From NCBI RefSeq assembly GCF_020080835.1, contig NC_058164.1, positions 14,640,142-14,704,141 of the forward strand: DNA of 64,000 nt. The letters are read 5' to 3'. The notes below the pieces were generated by a model. That model ran no database searches, was not told the origin of the DNA, and saw only the letters and a list, made by a program, of their open reading frames with translations. Shown piece after piece: positions 45,752 through 57,953 of the stretch. Source of the DNA: Cotesia glomerata (Eukaryota; Arthropoda; Insecta; Hymenoptera; Braconidae). Positions within the stretch are counted from its first letter, which is position 1. Each line of letters opens with the position of its first letter. Both the position numbers and the translations under genes were made by a program.

Positions 45752-47124
45752 ATGAGTAATTCACAGGAAACAAACAAGAGTGAAAACGGGCCTCATGCCC
45801 AGCAAGACGTACTGCTACTTAGTGCAAACATGAAGAGGACAGATGCTCTGGTACATCTGGAGAAGCTGGTCAGTGGACTGCAGGACTTTTTTCAAACCAA
45901 GCAAAATGTCCACAAGGAGATCAAGTCGAAGTCGACGAACATCTGCAGTGCCCTGAGAAGGTTCAAGAAACTGGACAAAGAGTGGCAGAACATCCAACAA
46001 CAATACGGTAATATCGTGATGAAGACGAGTGCGACAGCGGTTTCACCTGCAAAAGCCGACACGTTTGTCGAAGAGATGGACACAGGTGGCGAGGGTGACG
46101 TCGAGTTAGTTGTCGAAGACGGTGAGGAAACTGGAACTGATATCAGGCCTGGGAAAAGGAAGGAGCGAAATTCCCCAGACTCAATGACCAGCCGTACTAA
46201 AAAGAAAAAGGACCTTAAACCAAGTCCTCCGAAAAACGCGGTAACACAGAACGGCGAGAAAAAGGAGGTGAATGAGTGGCAAAAAGTCCAGTCAAGGAAG
46301 TCCAAGAGAGAGCAAGCAAAAGAAAAGCTCTAGAAGCAACCGCCGAAGGAGCCCAGGGCAGAGCCTAAGCGGAAAAACTGCGCAAACAGATCAGGCCGGA
46401 CGCACTGATCATCCGCCCAGCAGAGACGGCAAAGTATGCTGAGATTTTGAAGCGAATAAAACAGGACGTCCCTGACGAACAGGTCCGTACTACAGTGGAT
46501 AAGATCCAAAGAACTAGGACCGGGAGCTTGCTGATTACGCTTTTGAGGAAGAGCACTGACCGAGGCCAAGCCTTACAGAAGACCATCGCGGGCATCCTCC
46601 AAGAAGACGCGAAGGTAATCTGCAAAGGACCACAGGAAGACGTCGAAATCCGAGATCTTGACGATACCACAACCAAGGAGGATATTCAGGTCGCCTTGCG
46701 AACGGTAATCGGAGAAACCTGCGAGATACCACTAGGGACAATTAAGATTCGTAAGGCCTACAGAGGTACTCAGACAGCTGTTGTGACACTAGCAGCAGCT
46801 GCAGCGCGGAAGATATTGGCAGAAAGCGGTAAAGTCCGGATCGGCTGGGCCAACTGCCGAATCAGAGCTACGAGGAGACCAATCCAATGTTTCAAGTGCT
46901 GGCACTTTGGACTCCATGGATCCCAGGGCAAGAGCAATGTTGATCGGTCTAAGCTATGTATTAGGTGCGGACAAGAGGGACACAAGATTGCTGAATGCAA
47001 AAACCCAGCGAAATGTGTATTATGCGCGGACCAAAGTGCGGAGAACGCGGCCCATCATGCCAGCGCATCCAGGTGCCCAGTATTTAAAGAGGCACTCCAG
47101 AAGATAACAAACAAACAGACATGA
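45752..47124 (+). pseudogene. ORF1 (gag-like) of the R1-clade element
   Basis: The N-terminal part (45752-46333) is hydrophilic with a helical, probably coiled-coil segment and a Lys/Arg-rich end. A TAG at 46331 and a frame change separate it from the C-terminal part, which is open from about 46370 and contains a gag-like core (YAEILKRIKQDV) and three CCHC-type zinc knuckles starting CFKCWHFGLHG, CIRCGQEGHKIAEC and CVLCADQSAENAAHHASAS. The protein would bind element RNA. The stop codon overlaps the start of ORF2 as ATGA at 47121. Confidence 0.85.
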
Positions 47125-49544
47125 AGATATTGCAGCTAAACCTAAACCATTGCGGAGCTGCACATGATCTGCTTATGCAAACAGCAAGAGAACTAGAGTT
47201 AGACTTAGTAATGATAGCAGAGCCATACAGATACCTGAATACCCAGCCTTGGGAATCTGACAGCACCGCCAAGGCTGTCATCTGGTCCTGTGATAAGCAT
47301 CCCTTCCAGAGGATAGTTAACAATGATAATGCCGGCTTTGTAGCAGCAACAGTTAATGGCATCCGTTTCTACAGCTGTTATGCACCACCTACCCTATCCA
47401 TTGTTGAATTCACTGAATTCTTGGACAAACTGACCGAGGACGCCAAGCAGCATTATCCAGTCGCGATTGCCGGTGACTTCAACTCCTGGGCAGTAGACTG
47501 GGGCAGCAAGCAGACCAATGCGCAAGGAAAAGCACTACTAGAAGCTTTTACTACACTAGATGCAGTCCAGCTCAACAGTGGTGATACGCCAACCTATACT
47601 AAAGGAGAAGCAAGCTCTATTGTAGATCTCACTTTCGTCAGCAGTAGCCTCATCAGTGGGAAATACGACTGGAAAGTGATGGATATCTACACATCCAGCG
47701 ACCACAAGGCAATTCTCTGGGAAATATCACATGACCGGAATATAAGAAGACCAATCAAGTCACTCAATACCATTGGATGGAAAGTCTTTTGAAACAAGCA
47801 CATTGGTAATAGCCCTGAATAGTGAACTGATTACTACTGGATCCGCAGAAGAAATGACCAAGGACCTGATGAAAAGAGTTGTCCAGGCCTGTGACGCTAG
47901 TATGGTCCGGAAACGCAGCATAAGCCAACGCCCGGCAGTACACTGGTGAAACGACCACATTAGCGTTCTTCGGAAAGAGTGTCTAAAGAAAAGAAGAATA
48001 TCCCAGCGTGGCCATCGATGACCTAATTCTGCGGAGCTGGTCGCAGAGTACAAAAAAGCCCGTCGATCATTGAACAAAGCCATCGAGGATAGTAAGAGGC
48101 AATGCTGGAGAGAGCTCATCAATGAGGTGGACAAAGACCTGTGGGGTAGACCGTACAAGGTGGTCATGATTCACCTAAAAGTCAAACAAATGCCGGCACC
48201 CACATGCCCACAACTTCTGCAGAGAATCGTTACCGCGCTGTTTCCGCAGCAACGCGAGCTTCATTACCAGTTAGCTCAAGGCGAACTGGAGGACATTCCA
48301 CCTGTCACGGAAGAAGAACTGACGGAGACTTGCTAACGCGTAGGGAATAATAAAGCACCAGGATTAGATGGAATCCCTAATATTGCCTTAAAAACAGCTA
48401 TAAAGGCAGCACCGGCCTTATTCCTGGATGTTTACACCACCTGCCTCAAAGAAGGGATTTTTCCTCGAAAGTGGAAACAGCAACGGTTAGTGCTGCTTCC
48501 CAAAGGGAAAAAGCCACCGGATGAACCGTCATCTTACCGCCCACTTTGCATGATAGATACAGTGGGTAAGATATTTGAACGCATAATTCACCAGAGAATT
48601 GAAGCAGTAGTCGACCCACTCCTGGCAGACAATCAGTATGGATTTCGGAAAGGACGATCAACCCTGGACGCAATCAAACTGGTTGTTGATACGGCCAAGG
48701 AAGCAATCGCAGGAACCAGATAGAAGGGTGGAATGAAGAAGTATTGCCTGGTGGCGACTCTAGACATCAGAAACGCCTTCAACTCCGCCAATTGGGAATG
48801 CATCATGCAGGCCCTCCAAGAGAAGAATGTACCAGAATACCTTCTTAAGATCGTAGCAAGCTACTTTGAAAACAGGGTCCTGAAGTATGATACGAAGAAC
48901 GGTCCGAGGGAGTATGATATTACTAGAGGTATACCATAAGGTTCAGTTCTAGGCCCGCTCCCGTGGAATATTATGTATGACGGTCTATTAAGACTAACTC
49001 TGCCAAGAAACGTCAAACTCGTAGCATATGCAGATGACGTAGCCGTAGTGATCGTTGCCAAACACCTGGACGAGATACACCATATGCTCGATCTCACTTT
49101 TGAGTGCGTTAACCGGTGGATGGACGCAGTGAACCTGCAACTGGCGCAAGACAAGACTGAGGCAGTGCTTATTACCAGCAGAAAAGTGGTAGAGACCATT
49201 AAGCTGAAAGTCGGCGAACAAGAAATCACATCACAACCTTATATCCGATATTTGGGAGTGATGCTTGATGCCCGACTCAACTTCAAGCAGCAAGTGGAAC
49301 ATGTCAGTGTCAAAGCGTCAGTAGTGAGGGCTAGTCTCGCACGACTGATGCCGAACGTCGGAGGCCCAAAGCAGAGCAGGAGGCTATTATTGTCATTAGT
49401 AGTCACATCGGTGCTCACTTACGGAATATCCATTTGGGCCGACGCACTAAAGACGCAAGAATCATGGAGAAAGGCTGGACTAGTATATCGACTGAGTGCC
49501 CTACGAGTAACTAGCGCCTTCCGCACAATATCAGAGGAAGCAGT
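47121..49544 (+). pseudogene. ORF2 of the R1-clade element, 5' part (endonuclease and reverse transcriptase)
   Basis: The endonuclease (47121-47792) shows LQLNLNHC, the catalytic Glu in IAEPYR, GDFNSWAVDWGS and SSDHKAI, so its key residues remain. A frameshift near 47790 moves the rest one frame on. The reverse transcriptase has NNKAPGLDGIPN, YRPLCMIDTVGKIFE, motif A DIRNAFNSANW and motif C YADDVAVV (49030). In-frame stops occur after PAVHW, RGHR, ELTETC, EAIAGTR and TRGIP. The frame is then cut by the Gypsy LTR. Confidence 0.88.
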
Positions 49545-50415
49545 TGTGAGAAAATCATTAATATCATCATTATATCTACTTATTATTATTATTACTATTA
49601 TTAATATTATTATCATTAATTACTATTGCTTTACTATCATTACTATTGCTTGAATTATTAAAATATCTTAAAACTAATATTAAATCTGCGCGCATTATTT
49701 TTAGTTCCCGTCCTACCGCTAGAGCGCGCCAAAAATACTTATTCGTTCGCTTGACGACTCTTATTCCGTACTTTTATAAGCGCAACTGATAACGGAAAAA
49801 TCATTCCGAATAAGGAACTCTATCTGTGAGTGTTGTGGTCGCTGGATTACGAAACTCTATCTGTCTTCCCTTACTTTGGTCCGCTGGGATATTTGTAAGG
49901 TAAGATTGATTAAATTAACCGATTAATTTTGGTTTTTGTATGACAATAGTCATACTCTGATCAGGATTAAACGTTCCGCAGTGCTTATGCCTTCTGCATG
50001 TGTACTGTGAACCAATTCGAGTAGGTGGTGCGAGAAGGATACTATCCGCTCGTACCCGGGTAGAGTATAGGACTCCTGGGGGACGACGAGTCACCAGGAA
50101 GGGGGTATTAGCTTTGTATTATTAGACCGCGTTTGTAACAAACCAGAATTCTACGTAACCGACGGTTAACTTTAATCGTACCCTAGAATTATTTTATTCA
50201 CTTATTATTATTCTAGTATCATTACTTTAAATGCATTGTTTATTGTAATAAATTAAATATAATCTTGTTAATAAATTGTTGTTAAACATCAAGGCAGATA
50301 ATTTATTAATTATTTCATTTAATTAATTATTTATTTTAATTATTTTATTATTATTCTTCATTAAAATACGATCCTGGACACGACAAGCTAACGAGCTGAA
50401 GAATAACCCGTTACA
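49545..50415 (+). repeat. 5' LTR of the Gypsy element
   Basis: 871 bp. Contains repeated CTCTATCTGT near 49828 and 49857, a GTAAGGTAAGATT phrase that could be a splice donor (49896), and AATAAATTAAAT in the right half (50249). Confidence 0.93.
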
Positions 50416-50417
50416 AA

Positions 50418-50435
50418 TGGCGCTCGAACAGGGAC
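50418..50435 (+). other. Primer binding site
   Basis: TGGCGCTCGAACAGGGAC, two bases after the LTR, matches the complement of the 3' end of tRNA-Lys(UUU) at 17 of 18 positions. Confidence 0.8.
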
Positions 50436-50472
50436 ATATTTCATTTTAACAATAATACCGAAACCGCGGACT

Positions 50473-50503
<31 letters not shown>

Positions 50504-50590
50504 TGTAGTATCCTAGATATTTAAAGTAATTTAATTGCTCAGACAACTAGACACTTGTGACTAACAGCTAAACCGAATTAAGTATTCACA

Positions 50591-51989
50591 ATGATAAACC
50601 GAACACCTCCTCAGAAAACCACGTACCTATGGACGCTTCGCAAAAATGAAATTATAAATGAATTAAATAAATGGGACGTCGTTTTTGATCAAAACGCGAC
50701 AGTGGCCGAATTACGATTAATACTAAGAGATTTTCTGTTATAGAAAAAACTTACAGATAAAGACCGTGTTAATAGTGTTGATAATATTTTAAAAGATTTA
50801 CAAGATTCGGAATTAGCAGAAGGGGATGCGCGTGCCTTAAGCGAAAATGACGAGAAATTAAAATTAGAACAAGAAATTCGGGATAAATTAGATAAAAAGA
50901 AAGAAGAATGGTACCGGCTCCACGAAACTCGGGAAAAACAATGGCGACAGGAAATAGAGGATAAATTATTTCGAGAATGGGCACAACAACAACGAGAAAT
51001 AGAAGATCGGGATCAGCAGCTACGGGAAGAATTTGTTCATCGTACTAAAAACTCCATGCAACAAAATTCGGTCCCAACCCAAAACGCGATTACAACTAAT
51101 CAAACACAATCAACAATGGTAAATTATACTAGCCCTCTAAACCTAGACAATCGACTCCAAGAAACAGCAACGCGTGATTTAGTAAGGAAATGGAACATCA
51201 TGTTTGGGGGTGGGACAAATGTACTTGATTTCTTAGAAAGAGTAGAGGAATTTGTTGATAGCTATGGTTACGACAAGGACCGACTACTTCTATGTGTACC
51301 ATTGATACTAAAAGAAAAAGCTCTACTTTGGTACAGAAATAATAAAAGAAATTGGCAAACATGGGATGAATTTTCACGCGATTTAAAAATATTCTTTATG
51401 TCACCGGGAACTGAATTCGAACTTGAAGAACAAATCCGTCACCATGTACAAGGATCTAGCGAACAAGCCAAAGAATTTATTACCCGCTTACAAACTTTAA
51501 TGCGACGTTTCGGACAAATGACCTCTAATGCACAACTCACACGACTTTATCAAAATTTGCGACCTGAATATCGGAAATACATTAAACGTTCGGAATTCAC
51601 AAATGTCGCGGAACTAATTAAATTAGCGGGAGAATATGAACAAATTATCACACAGGAAAAGAAGTTCAAACCCAGTACGGTAAAATCTGTTGACAACTCC
51701 CTTAATAATAAACGAATATAATTCGAAAGATCATTGTTGGAAATGTGGGCAACGAGGACACACGCGAAACGAATGCCAAAATAAAGCAATAAAGTTCTGC
51801 TCACGTTGTGGAACATTAGATATTTTTTCACGAGATTGTCCTTGTCCACAACCGGGAAACCAAGTTCGGGTCGACCCGAGTTCCACGAGTCGACCCGACA
51901 CCACGACAGGAACAACAAACCAACAACTGGACAACTCACGTTCGGAAAATTTCAGAATGGGGCCGGTCAATTCTTCACAAAATCAATAG
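50591..51989 (+). pseudogene. gag of the Gypsy element
   Basis: Starts MINRTPPQKTTYLW at 50591. An in-frame TAG at 50741 interrupts it after 50 codons; the frame then runs to 51719 through a charged coiled-coil-like region (many EEWYRLHETREKQ-type heptads) and a capsid-like part (LKEKALLWYRNNKRNWQTW). The two zinc knuckles (CWKCGQRGHTRNEC and CSRCGTLDIFSRDC) are in another frame (51690-51989), so there is also an indel near 51700. The second knuckle has Phe where His is usual. Confidence 0.85.
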
Positions 51990-54900
51990 ATCGTTATGAC
52001 ATAAGACCACATGCAGACTTACAAATAGGAACACTGATTATTCATGCATTAATTGATACCGGAGCAACTGCGTCAGTAATATCACTAGATCTGTGGGAAC
52101 AAGTAAAAAAGAATCAATGGTATTTACAATATAATAATAATATTACACAAGGAACAACCCTAGATAATAGTCAAATCCTGACATTAGGAACCGTTTTATT
52201 ACCTTTAAAACACGACCAAAAAGATTATGAATTGTCCTTTCACGTGATAGCTACCTGTTCAAATGATGTCCTGCTTGGAATGGATAACTTAACAAAACTC
52301 GGTTATAAACTAATCAATCAAACAAACCAGTTTCACACTAATGAATTTAAACTTATTACTCCGGATAGTGCCCGAGAAGAAATCGCTCAACTTATTCAAG
52401 AAAATAATCAGCTAACTGGTCCAGCAACTTGTGCTGTCCATAAAATTAAACTCAAACCCAACGTAGAACCAATCAAAGCTCGTTATTACCCTAGAAATCC
52501 TGCAATGCAAAAAATCATCAATGATGAAGTAGACCAAATGCTAAAAGATGGCATAATTAAACCATCAAATAGTCCATGGAGCTCCCCTGTTGTGGTAATT
52601 CGGAAAAAGAATAATAAACTTAGATTTTGTGTTGATCTCCGCAATGTTAATGATGTATCCGAGAAAGATGCATTTCCGTTACCGTTCATTAATGCATCTC
52701 TTGATAAACTCAAAACAGCAAAATACATCTCAACAATATATTTAAAAAGTGGCTATTGGCAAATACCCCTAGATGATGCAAGTAAACCGATAACTGCATT
52801 TACCATTCCCGGACGCGGCTTGTTTCATTTTTGTGTGATGCCGTTTGGTCATCACTCCGCTCCGGCAACTTTTCAACGAGCAATGTCACAAATCCTTGGC
52901 GCAGATCTTGAACCCTATGTTGTAGTATATCTCGATGACATAATTATCGTTAGCGAAACTTTAGAACATCATATGGAACTACTGCGTGAAATTTTTACTC
53001 GTTTAAAAGAAGCTAACTTGAAAATAAACCCGGAGAAGAGTCATTTTCTAGAACATCAGACCGTATACCTAGGCCATGTAGTTAATGGAGAAGGAATTAG
53101 TACCGATCCAGAAAAAGTACGGGCAATACAAGAAATCCAACCACCGAAAACCGTTAAAGAATTGCGTCAATTCTTGGGGATGATCTCCTGGTACCGTCGT
53201 TTCATCCCAAACTGCGCAGATCTTACTAGACCTTTGACTTCCCTTCTTCAGAAACGAAAACGCTGGATATGGGAAGAACCCGAACAAATCGCCTTTGAAA
53301 CCCTGAAGGAAAAATTACAAACCGCTCCAATCCTAGTACCACCGGACTTTACAAAACAATTCACTTTACAAACAGATGCAAGTAACACTGGACTAGGTGC
53401 CGTATTAACTCAAGTACAAGACGGTAAAGAATGTGTTATAGCATATGCGAGTAGAACTTTGAACAAAACTGAACAAAATTATTCTGTAACCGAAAAAGAA
53501 TGTTTAGCGGTAGTTTGGGGAATCCAGAAAATGAGACCGTATCTAGAAGGCTATCAGTTTTCAGTAATAACAGATCACCAATCTCTTAAATGGTTAAGAA
53601 CTATTGAAAGTCCTACAGGTAGATTGGCTCGATGGAGTCTCTACCTGCAACAGTTCGATTTTGAAATTAAATATAGAAAAGGGAAATGGAATAAAGTAGC
53701 TGACGCGTTATCCAGAAATGAAGAAATTAATAATGCCAATAACGTAGAAGATATTATAGAATCTAGTATATTAATATCAAATATAAAAATCAATGATTGG
53801 TATGACCGAGTAAAGAAAGGCGTGGAAACTGAACCACACAATTACCCAGAGTTCTGTGTCAACAATAATAACCTCTACCGACATGCTCATCATAGTCTCG
53901 ATTATTCAGATCGTGGTAATGTGTGGAAGTTATGTATTGCTGAGCCGGATAGATTAAAAATACTGCGTGAAAATCATGACGAACCAACGGCCGGTCACTT
54001 AGGAATCGCTAAAACAATCGCTAGAATTTCCAAATCATATTATTGGCCACGAATGCGTGCTGATATTACAGAATATGTACGACGATGTGAAAAATGCCAA
54101 GAGTTTAAACCTTTTCAAAAACCAACCGCTGGGGCTATGGGAACTATACAAGCTACGCGCCCCTGGGAAGTCGTATCAATAGATATAATTGGACCTAAAC
54201 CTCGTTCATCTAACGGAATGGCGTACGCGGTAGTAATACAGGATAAATTTACCAAGTGGATTGAGATACAACCACTACGTCAACAAACTGCCACTGCAGT
54301 TACTCGTGCGCTAAAAGAACGTGTCTTGTTACGATTTGGACGAATAGAAGCAGTAATAACTGATAATGGCACACCTTTTATTAGTAAAGAATTTACAAAT
54401 CTAGTCCAAGACTATCAAATTAAACATATCCTGACCCCTCCGTACTCGGCCCAATGTAATCCGGTTGAGCGTACAAATCGAGTTTTAGGAACAATGATAG
54501 CTCAGTTTGTAGAAAAAAATCAGAAGACATGGGATAAATTGTTACCAGAATTAACTTTCGCGTATAATACCGCTCGACATGATTCCACTCAATTTACACC
54601 AGCATATCTTAATTACGGAAGAGAAATATTGCCTCCAGTATCACTATATTCTCAAAAACACTGTCCTAATGAATCCTACGATATTTCACTAGCTTCAAAA
54701 ACCCTAGAAGAAACAATGGATCTAGTTAAAGTAAACCTAGCCAAAGCCTTCGATGATCAAAGTAAATATTATAACAAAAATCATCGAGTATGGATTCCGC
54801 AAATAGGAGATCTAGTTTGTAAACGCGAACATTATCTATCTTCGGCAATAGATAATTTCTCCAGTAAATTAGCTAATAAATATACATCTGGTTATACAAT

Positions 54901-55117
54901 TTCTAATGTCATAGGTCCTACTGTATTTGAAATCAGTAAAGAAGGAAAAACTCAAACAGCTCATATCAAAGATTTAAAACCCTTTCATGAACAAATTACT
55001 GAAAACAGACCAATAAATACAACAGACAATGACAATAATCTTCCAATTAATGAATCAAAGGATATTGATGAAAACCGACGAATCACGCGATCTATGACTA
55101 AATCTCTAAATCAATAA
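51806..55117 (+). pseudogene. pol of the Gypsy element (RT motif A Asp replaced by Tyr)
   Basis: One open frame of about 1100 codons, -1 relative to the zinc-knuckle frame, so it is probably reached by frameshifting; the first Met is not meaningful. Domains: protease with LIDTGA (residue 84), reverse transcriptase with YLDD (52928), RNase H (TDAS, EKECLAVVW, TDHQSLKW), integrase with an HHCC zinc domain (HDEPTAGHLG, CEKCQ) and the D-D-E residues in SIDIIGP, TDNGTPF and NPVERTNR. Motif A reads STIYLKSGYWQI: codon TAT at 52739 stands where the family has a catalytic Asp. The frame has no stop, but this reverse transcriptase should be inactive. Confidence 0.93.
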
Positions 55118-55233
55118 TTAATAACTTACCTGCCTTGATTACAATCACCCAAAAATGTAATTATTTCAATGTAACCACTCTTTTATCATTAATTTCAACT
55201 ATCCTATTATCATTAATCCTACTTAGCTCTAAG

Positions 55234-56238
55234 ATGTCCAAACCAAACGACGACCTGGTCAAAGAAATTATGCTACTTCAAGAAGCCATTTCCAAATGTG
55301 ATAACGTCCTAGATCCTAGTCATTACTCCATCAGTATGCTTGCTTGTCATCACAAGCCTACGTGTTTAAGACAACACCGATTAAAAATTGAAAGAAAGCT
55401 TAAATTATTTGGTTCAACCAGTCCGGGCCCATGTCCATGTGAACACAGTCCCCAACAGTCTAAACCGTTGTACCAACCTACGAAAATACGTGTTACTCCT
55501 AGAAATCCTATAAAACCATATGATCCAATAAAATTGAACACTTCATCCAATTCAAATCAACCTCAGAAAATTGCAGAAACAATAATAAAACCATCAATAA
55601 AGATCAGACTTCCATTATCAACAATAGAACCATATGATCCGAAACATCCAAGTTACAACAGATCAGTAATTAAACCGCCTTCATCAGTCAAGTCCACAGT
55701 CGAGTTGTCAGTTAATCCAGTACCAGTCAAAACAACAGTTGAGTCCAAAGTTACGACATCAGTTAAAAGGTTACCGGTTAAGTCAATAGTCGAGTCATCA
55801 GTTGAAACTTCAGTCAATTCATCAGTTAAACCGTTACCAGTCAAGTCTCCAGTCAAGTCAGCAGCCAAGACTCAAATCAAGTCACCAAGACAAAAAAGTC
55901 CACAAAAGGAAATAGAAGTAAATTGGTTATCATATGACCCAGAACTTTTCAATGTCAACATGGACATTACAGAAAAAGAAGCACAATTATTTACACCACC
56001 TACAAAAATAGAAACACCAATGGATCGATTAAAACAAGTAATTAAACCACTGGCTGATGTAGAAAACCGACCGTTAAGAGCTAAACAAAGAAGGCGAACT
56101 TTTCACGCTTTCGACAAGTGTGGACAAATCTTTAAAGTAATACAGACAAGGAACCAAACAATAAAGAAACCAACGGGGAAATACATAAAAGACTATTTAT
56201 CGAAATTTGAGCAACCGAAAGTATTGGACGAAAAGTGA
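55234..56238 (+). CDS. Third ORF of the Gypsy element, unknown function
   Basis: 334 codons from the first ATG (MSKPNDDLVKEI). The frame is open upstream to about 55135 and there encodes a hydrophobic stretch (LLSLISTILLSLILLSS) that splicing could add as a signal or anchor. The middle is Pro/Ser/Thr/Lys-rich with a loose repeat (VKSTVELSV, VKTTVESKV, VKSIVESSV, VKSPVKSAA). A Cys cluster (ACHHKPTC, PCPCEH) lies in the N-terminal third and a basic RAKQRRRTF near the C terminus. It sits where env lies in errantiviruses but has no fusion-protein features and is short. Intact while gag is broken. Function unknown. Confidence 0.7.
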   Translation: MSKPNDDLVKEIMLLQEAISKCDNVLDPSHYSISMLACHHKPTCLRQHRLKIERKLKLFGSTSPGPCPCEHSPQQSKPLYQPTKIRVTPRNPIKPYDPIKLNTSSNSNQPQKIAETIIKPSIKIRLPLSTIEPYDPKHPSYNRSVIKPPSSVKSTVELSVNPVPVKTTVESKVTTSVKRLPVKSIVESSVETSVNSSVKPLPVKSPVKSAAKTQIKSPRQKSPQKEIEVNWLSYDPELFNVNMDITEKEAQLFTPPTKIETPMDRLKQVIKPLADVENRPLRAKQRRRTFHAFDKCGQIFKVIQTRNQTIKKPTGKYIKDYLSKFEQPKVLDEK

Positions 56239-56265
56239 CAAACAAAGTTCATCACTTTTCTAATC

Positions 56266-56277
56266 AGGAAAGAAGGG
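56266..56277 (+). other. Polypurine tract
   Basis: AGGAAAGAAGGG directly before the TG of the 3' LTR. Confidence 0.85.
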
Positions 56278-57148
56278 TGTGAGAAAATCATTAATATTAT
56301 CATTATATCTACTTATTATTATTATTACTATTATTAATATTATTATCATTAATTACTATTGCTTTACTATCATTACTATTGCTTGAATTATTAAAATATC
56401 TTAAAACTAATATTAAATCTGCGCGCATTATTTTTAGTTCCCGTCCTACCGCTAGAGCGCGCCAAAAATACTTATTCGTTCGCTTGACGACTCTTATTCC
56501 GTACTTTTATAAGCGCAACTGATAACGGAAAAATCATTCCGAATAAGGAACTCTATCTGTGAGTGTTGTGGTCGCTGGATTACGAAACTCTATCTGTCTT
56601 CCCTTACTTTGGTCCGCTGGGATATTTGTAAGGTAAGATTGATTAAATTAACCGATTAATTTTGGTTTTTGTATGACAATAGTCATACTCTGATCAGGAT
56701 TAAACGTTCCGCAGTGCTTATGCCTTCTGCATGTGTACTGTGAACCAATTCGAGTAGGTGGTGCGAGAAGGATACTATCCGCTCGTACCCGGGTAGAGTA
56801 TAGGACTCCTGGGGGACGACGAGTCACCAGGAAGGGGGTATTAGCTTTGTATTATTAGACCGCGTTTGTAACAAACCAGAATTCTACGTAACCGACGGTT
56901 AACTTTAATCGTACCCTAGAATTATTTTATTCACTTATTATTATTCTAGTATCATTACTTTAAATGCATTGTTTATTGTAATAAATTAAATATAATCTTG
57001 TTAATAAATTGTTGTTAAACATCAAGGCAGATAATTTATTAATTATTTCATTTAATTAATTATTTATTTTAATTATTTTATTATTATTCTTCATTAAAAT
57101 ACGATCCTGGACACGACGAGCTAACGAGCTGAAGAATAACCCATTACA
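56278..57148 (+). repeat. 3' LTR of the Gypsy element
   Basis: 871 bp, differing from the 5' LTR at AATATTATC/AATATCATC, CGACGAGC/CGACAAGC and CCATTACA/CCGTTACA. Confidence 0.93.
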
Positions 57149-57702
57149 CAGTGTGTGTTATTTCCGGTACTCTGCCTCTCAGAGTCCTAGCTGAGGAAAG
57201 ACGGAACCTATATCAACGAAAAAGGTCAACCACACTGAGCCCTGAAGATCTTAGAAGGGACGAACGGCAACACAGCATCGCAAGATGGCAACAGGAGTGG
57301 AATTCTGCAGAGGAAGCTCGGGCGACGTACCGTCTCATACCTCGGATTGATGTGTGGTTCAACCGGAGTCACGGTGAGATCAACTATTATTTAACGCAGA
57401 TGTTATCAGGACACGGATGTTACCGGAAGTATCTTCACCGCTTTAAGCACGATGATACCCCAGAGTGCCCGTCCTGACCAGGGGTCAATGAAGATGCGGA
57501 GCATGTTTTCTTTGTGTGTCCACGTTTCAACTAACAGCGCGATGAGTTAGAGAAGATTCTAAAAAAGAGAACCCAACCAGAGTCAATAGTAGAAGCAATG
57601 TTGTCGTCAGAAGCTGCCTGGAACGCCACAAGCACTTTTGCTACAAAAGTGCTTACAGAGTTGCGATCCATTGAGAGGAAAAGAGCGAAAGACAGAATCT
57701 AG
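57149..57702 (+). pseudogene. ORF2 of the R1-clade element, 3' part
   Basis: Continues ORF2 after the Gypsy insertion: VISGTLPLRVLAEERRNLYQ through the cysteine-histidine region to a stop at 57700. Compared with the copy at 13756, the second Cys codon of the CPSC motif is now TGA (57476) and a Pro codon further on is TAA, so the C-terminal motif is destroyed. Confidence 0.87.
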
Positions 57703-57953
57703 AAGAAAGAAATAACATCTTAGCCACCAGAAGGAAGAGCGGCAGCTAATTCCTTCCCCCGCGAAGAAATGCCTTACGGCAGTACCATGGGGGATCAGAG
57801 GATAGAAGAGAAAGGGGTTTAGGGTTTAGTGGGTAGGAGCGTCAGCGTCGAGTTTTAGTATGACGCTGCGTCGAGTCGCCACATATCCAGGCCAAACAGC
57901 TATGCCTAGAATCCGTAAAAAGAATTCCCCCCCCCTAAGGAAAAAAAAAAAAA

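Larger units (their letters stand above)
49545..57148 (+). mobile_element. Ty3/Gypsy LTR retrotransposon, recent insertion
   Basis: Two 871-bp LTRs in direct orientation begin TGTGAG and end TTACA and differ at only three positions that I could find. CAGT flanks the element on both sides (49541-49544, 57149-57152), and the uninterrupted R1-clade copy at 14180 has a single CAGT there. The order protease, reverse transcriptase, RNase H, integrase places it in Ty3/Gypsy. An extra ORF follows pol. Confidence 0.95.
45203..57953 (+). mobile_element. R1-clade non-LTR retrotransposon, near full length, interrupted by a Gypsy element
   Basis: Begins right after (CA)n with ATTCGGGGCTGAGAAG, has about 550 bp of 5' UTR, ORF1, ORF2 with endonuclease and reverse transcriptase, and a 3' UTR ending in a C-run, AAGG and A-run directly before (AC)n. 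The Gypsy element occupies 49545-57148, leaving about 5.1 kb of R1-clade sequence. Many stops show it is inactive. Microsatellite targeting by R1-clade elements (Waldo for ACAY, Mino for AC) is known. Confidence 0.88.

Noticed and set aside
55234..56238. Retroviral envelope protein
   Set aside because: Position fits, but it is short, Pro/Ser/Lys-rich, and shows no fusion peptide, cysteine pattern or C-terminal anchor.
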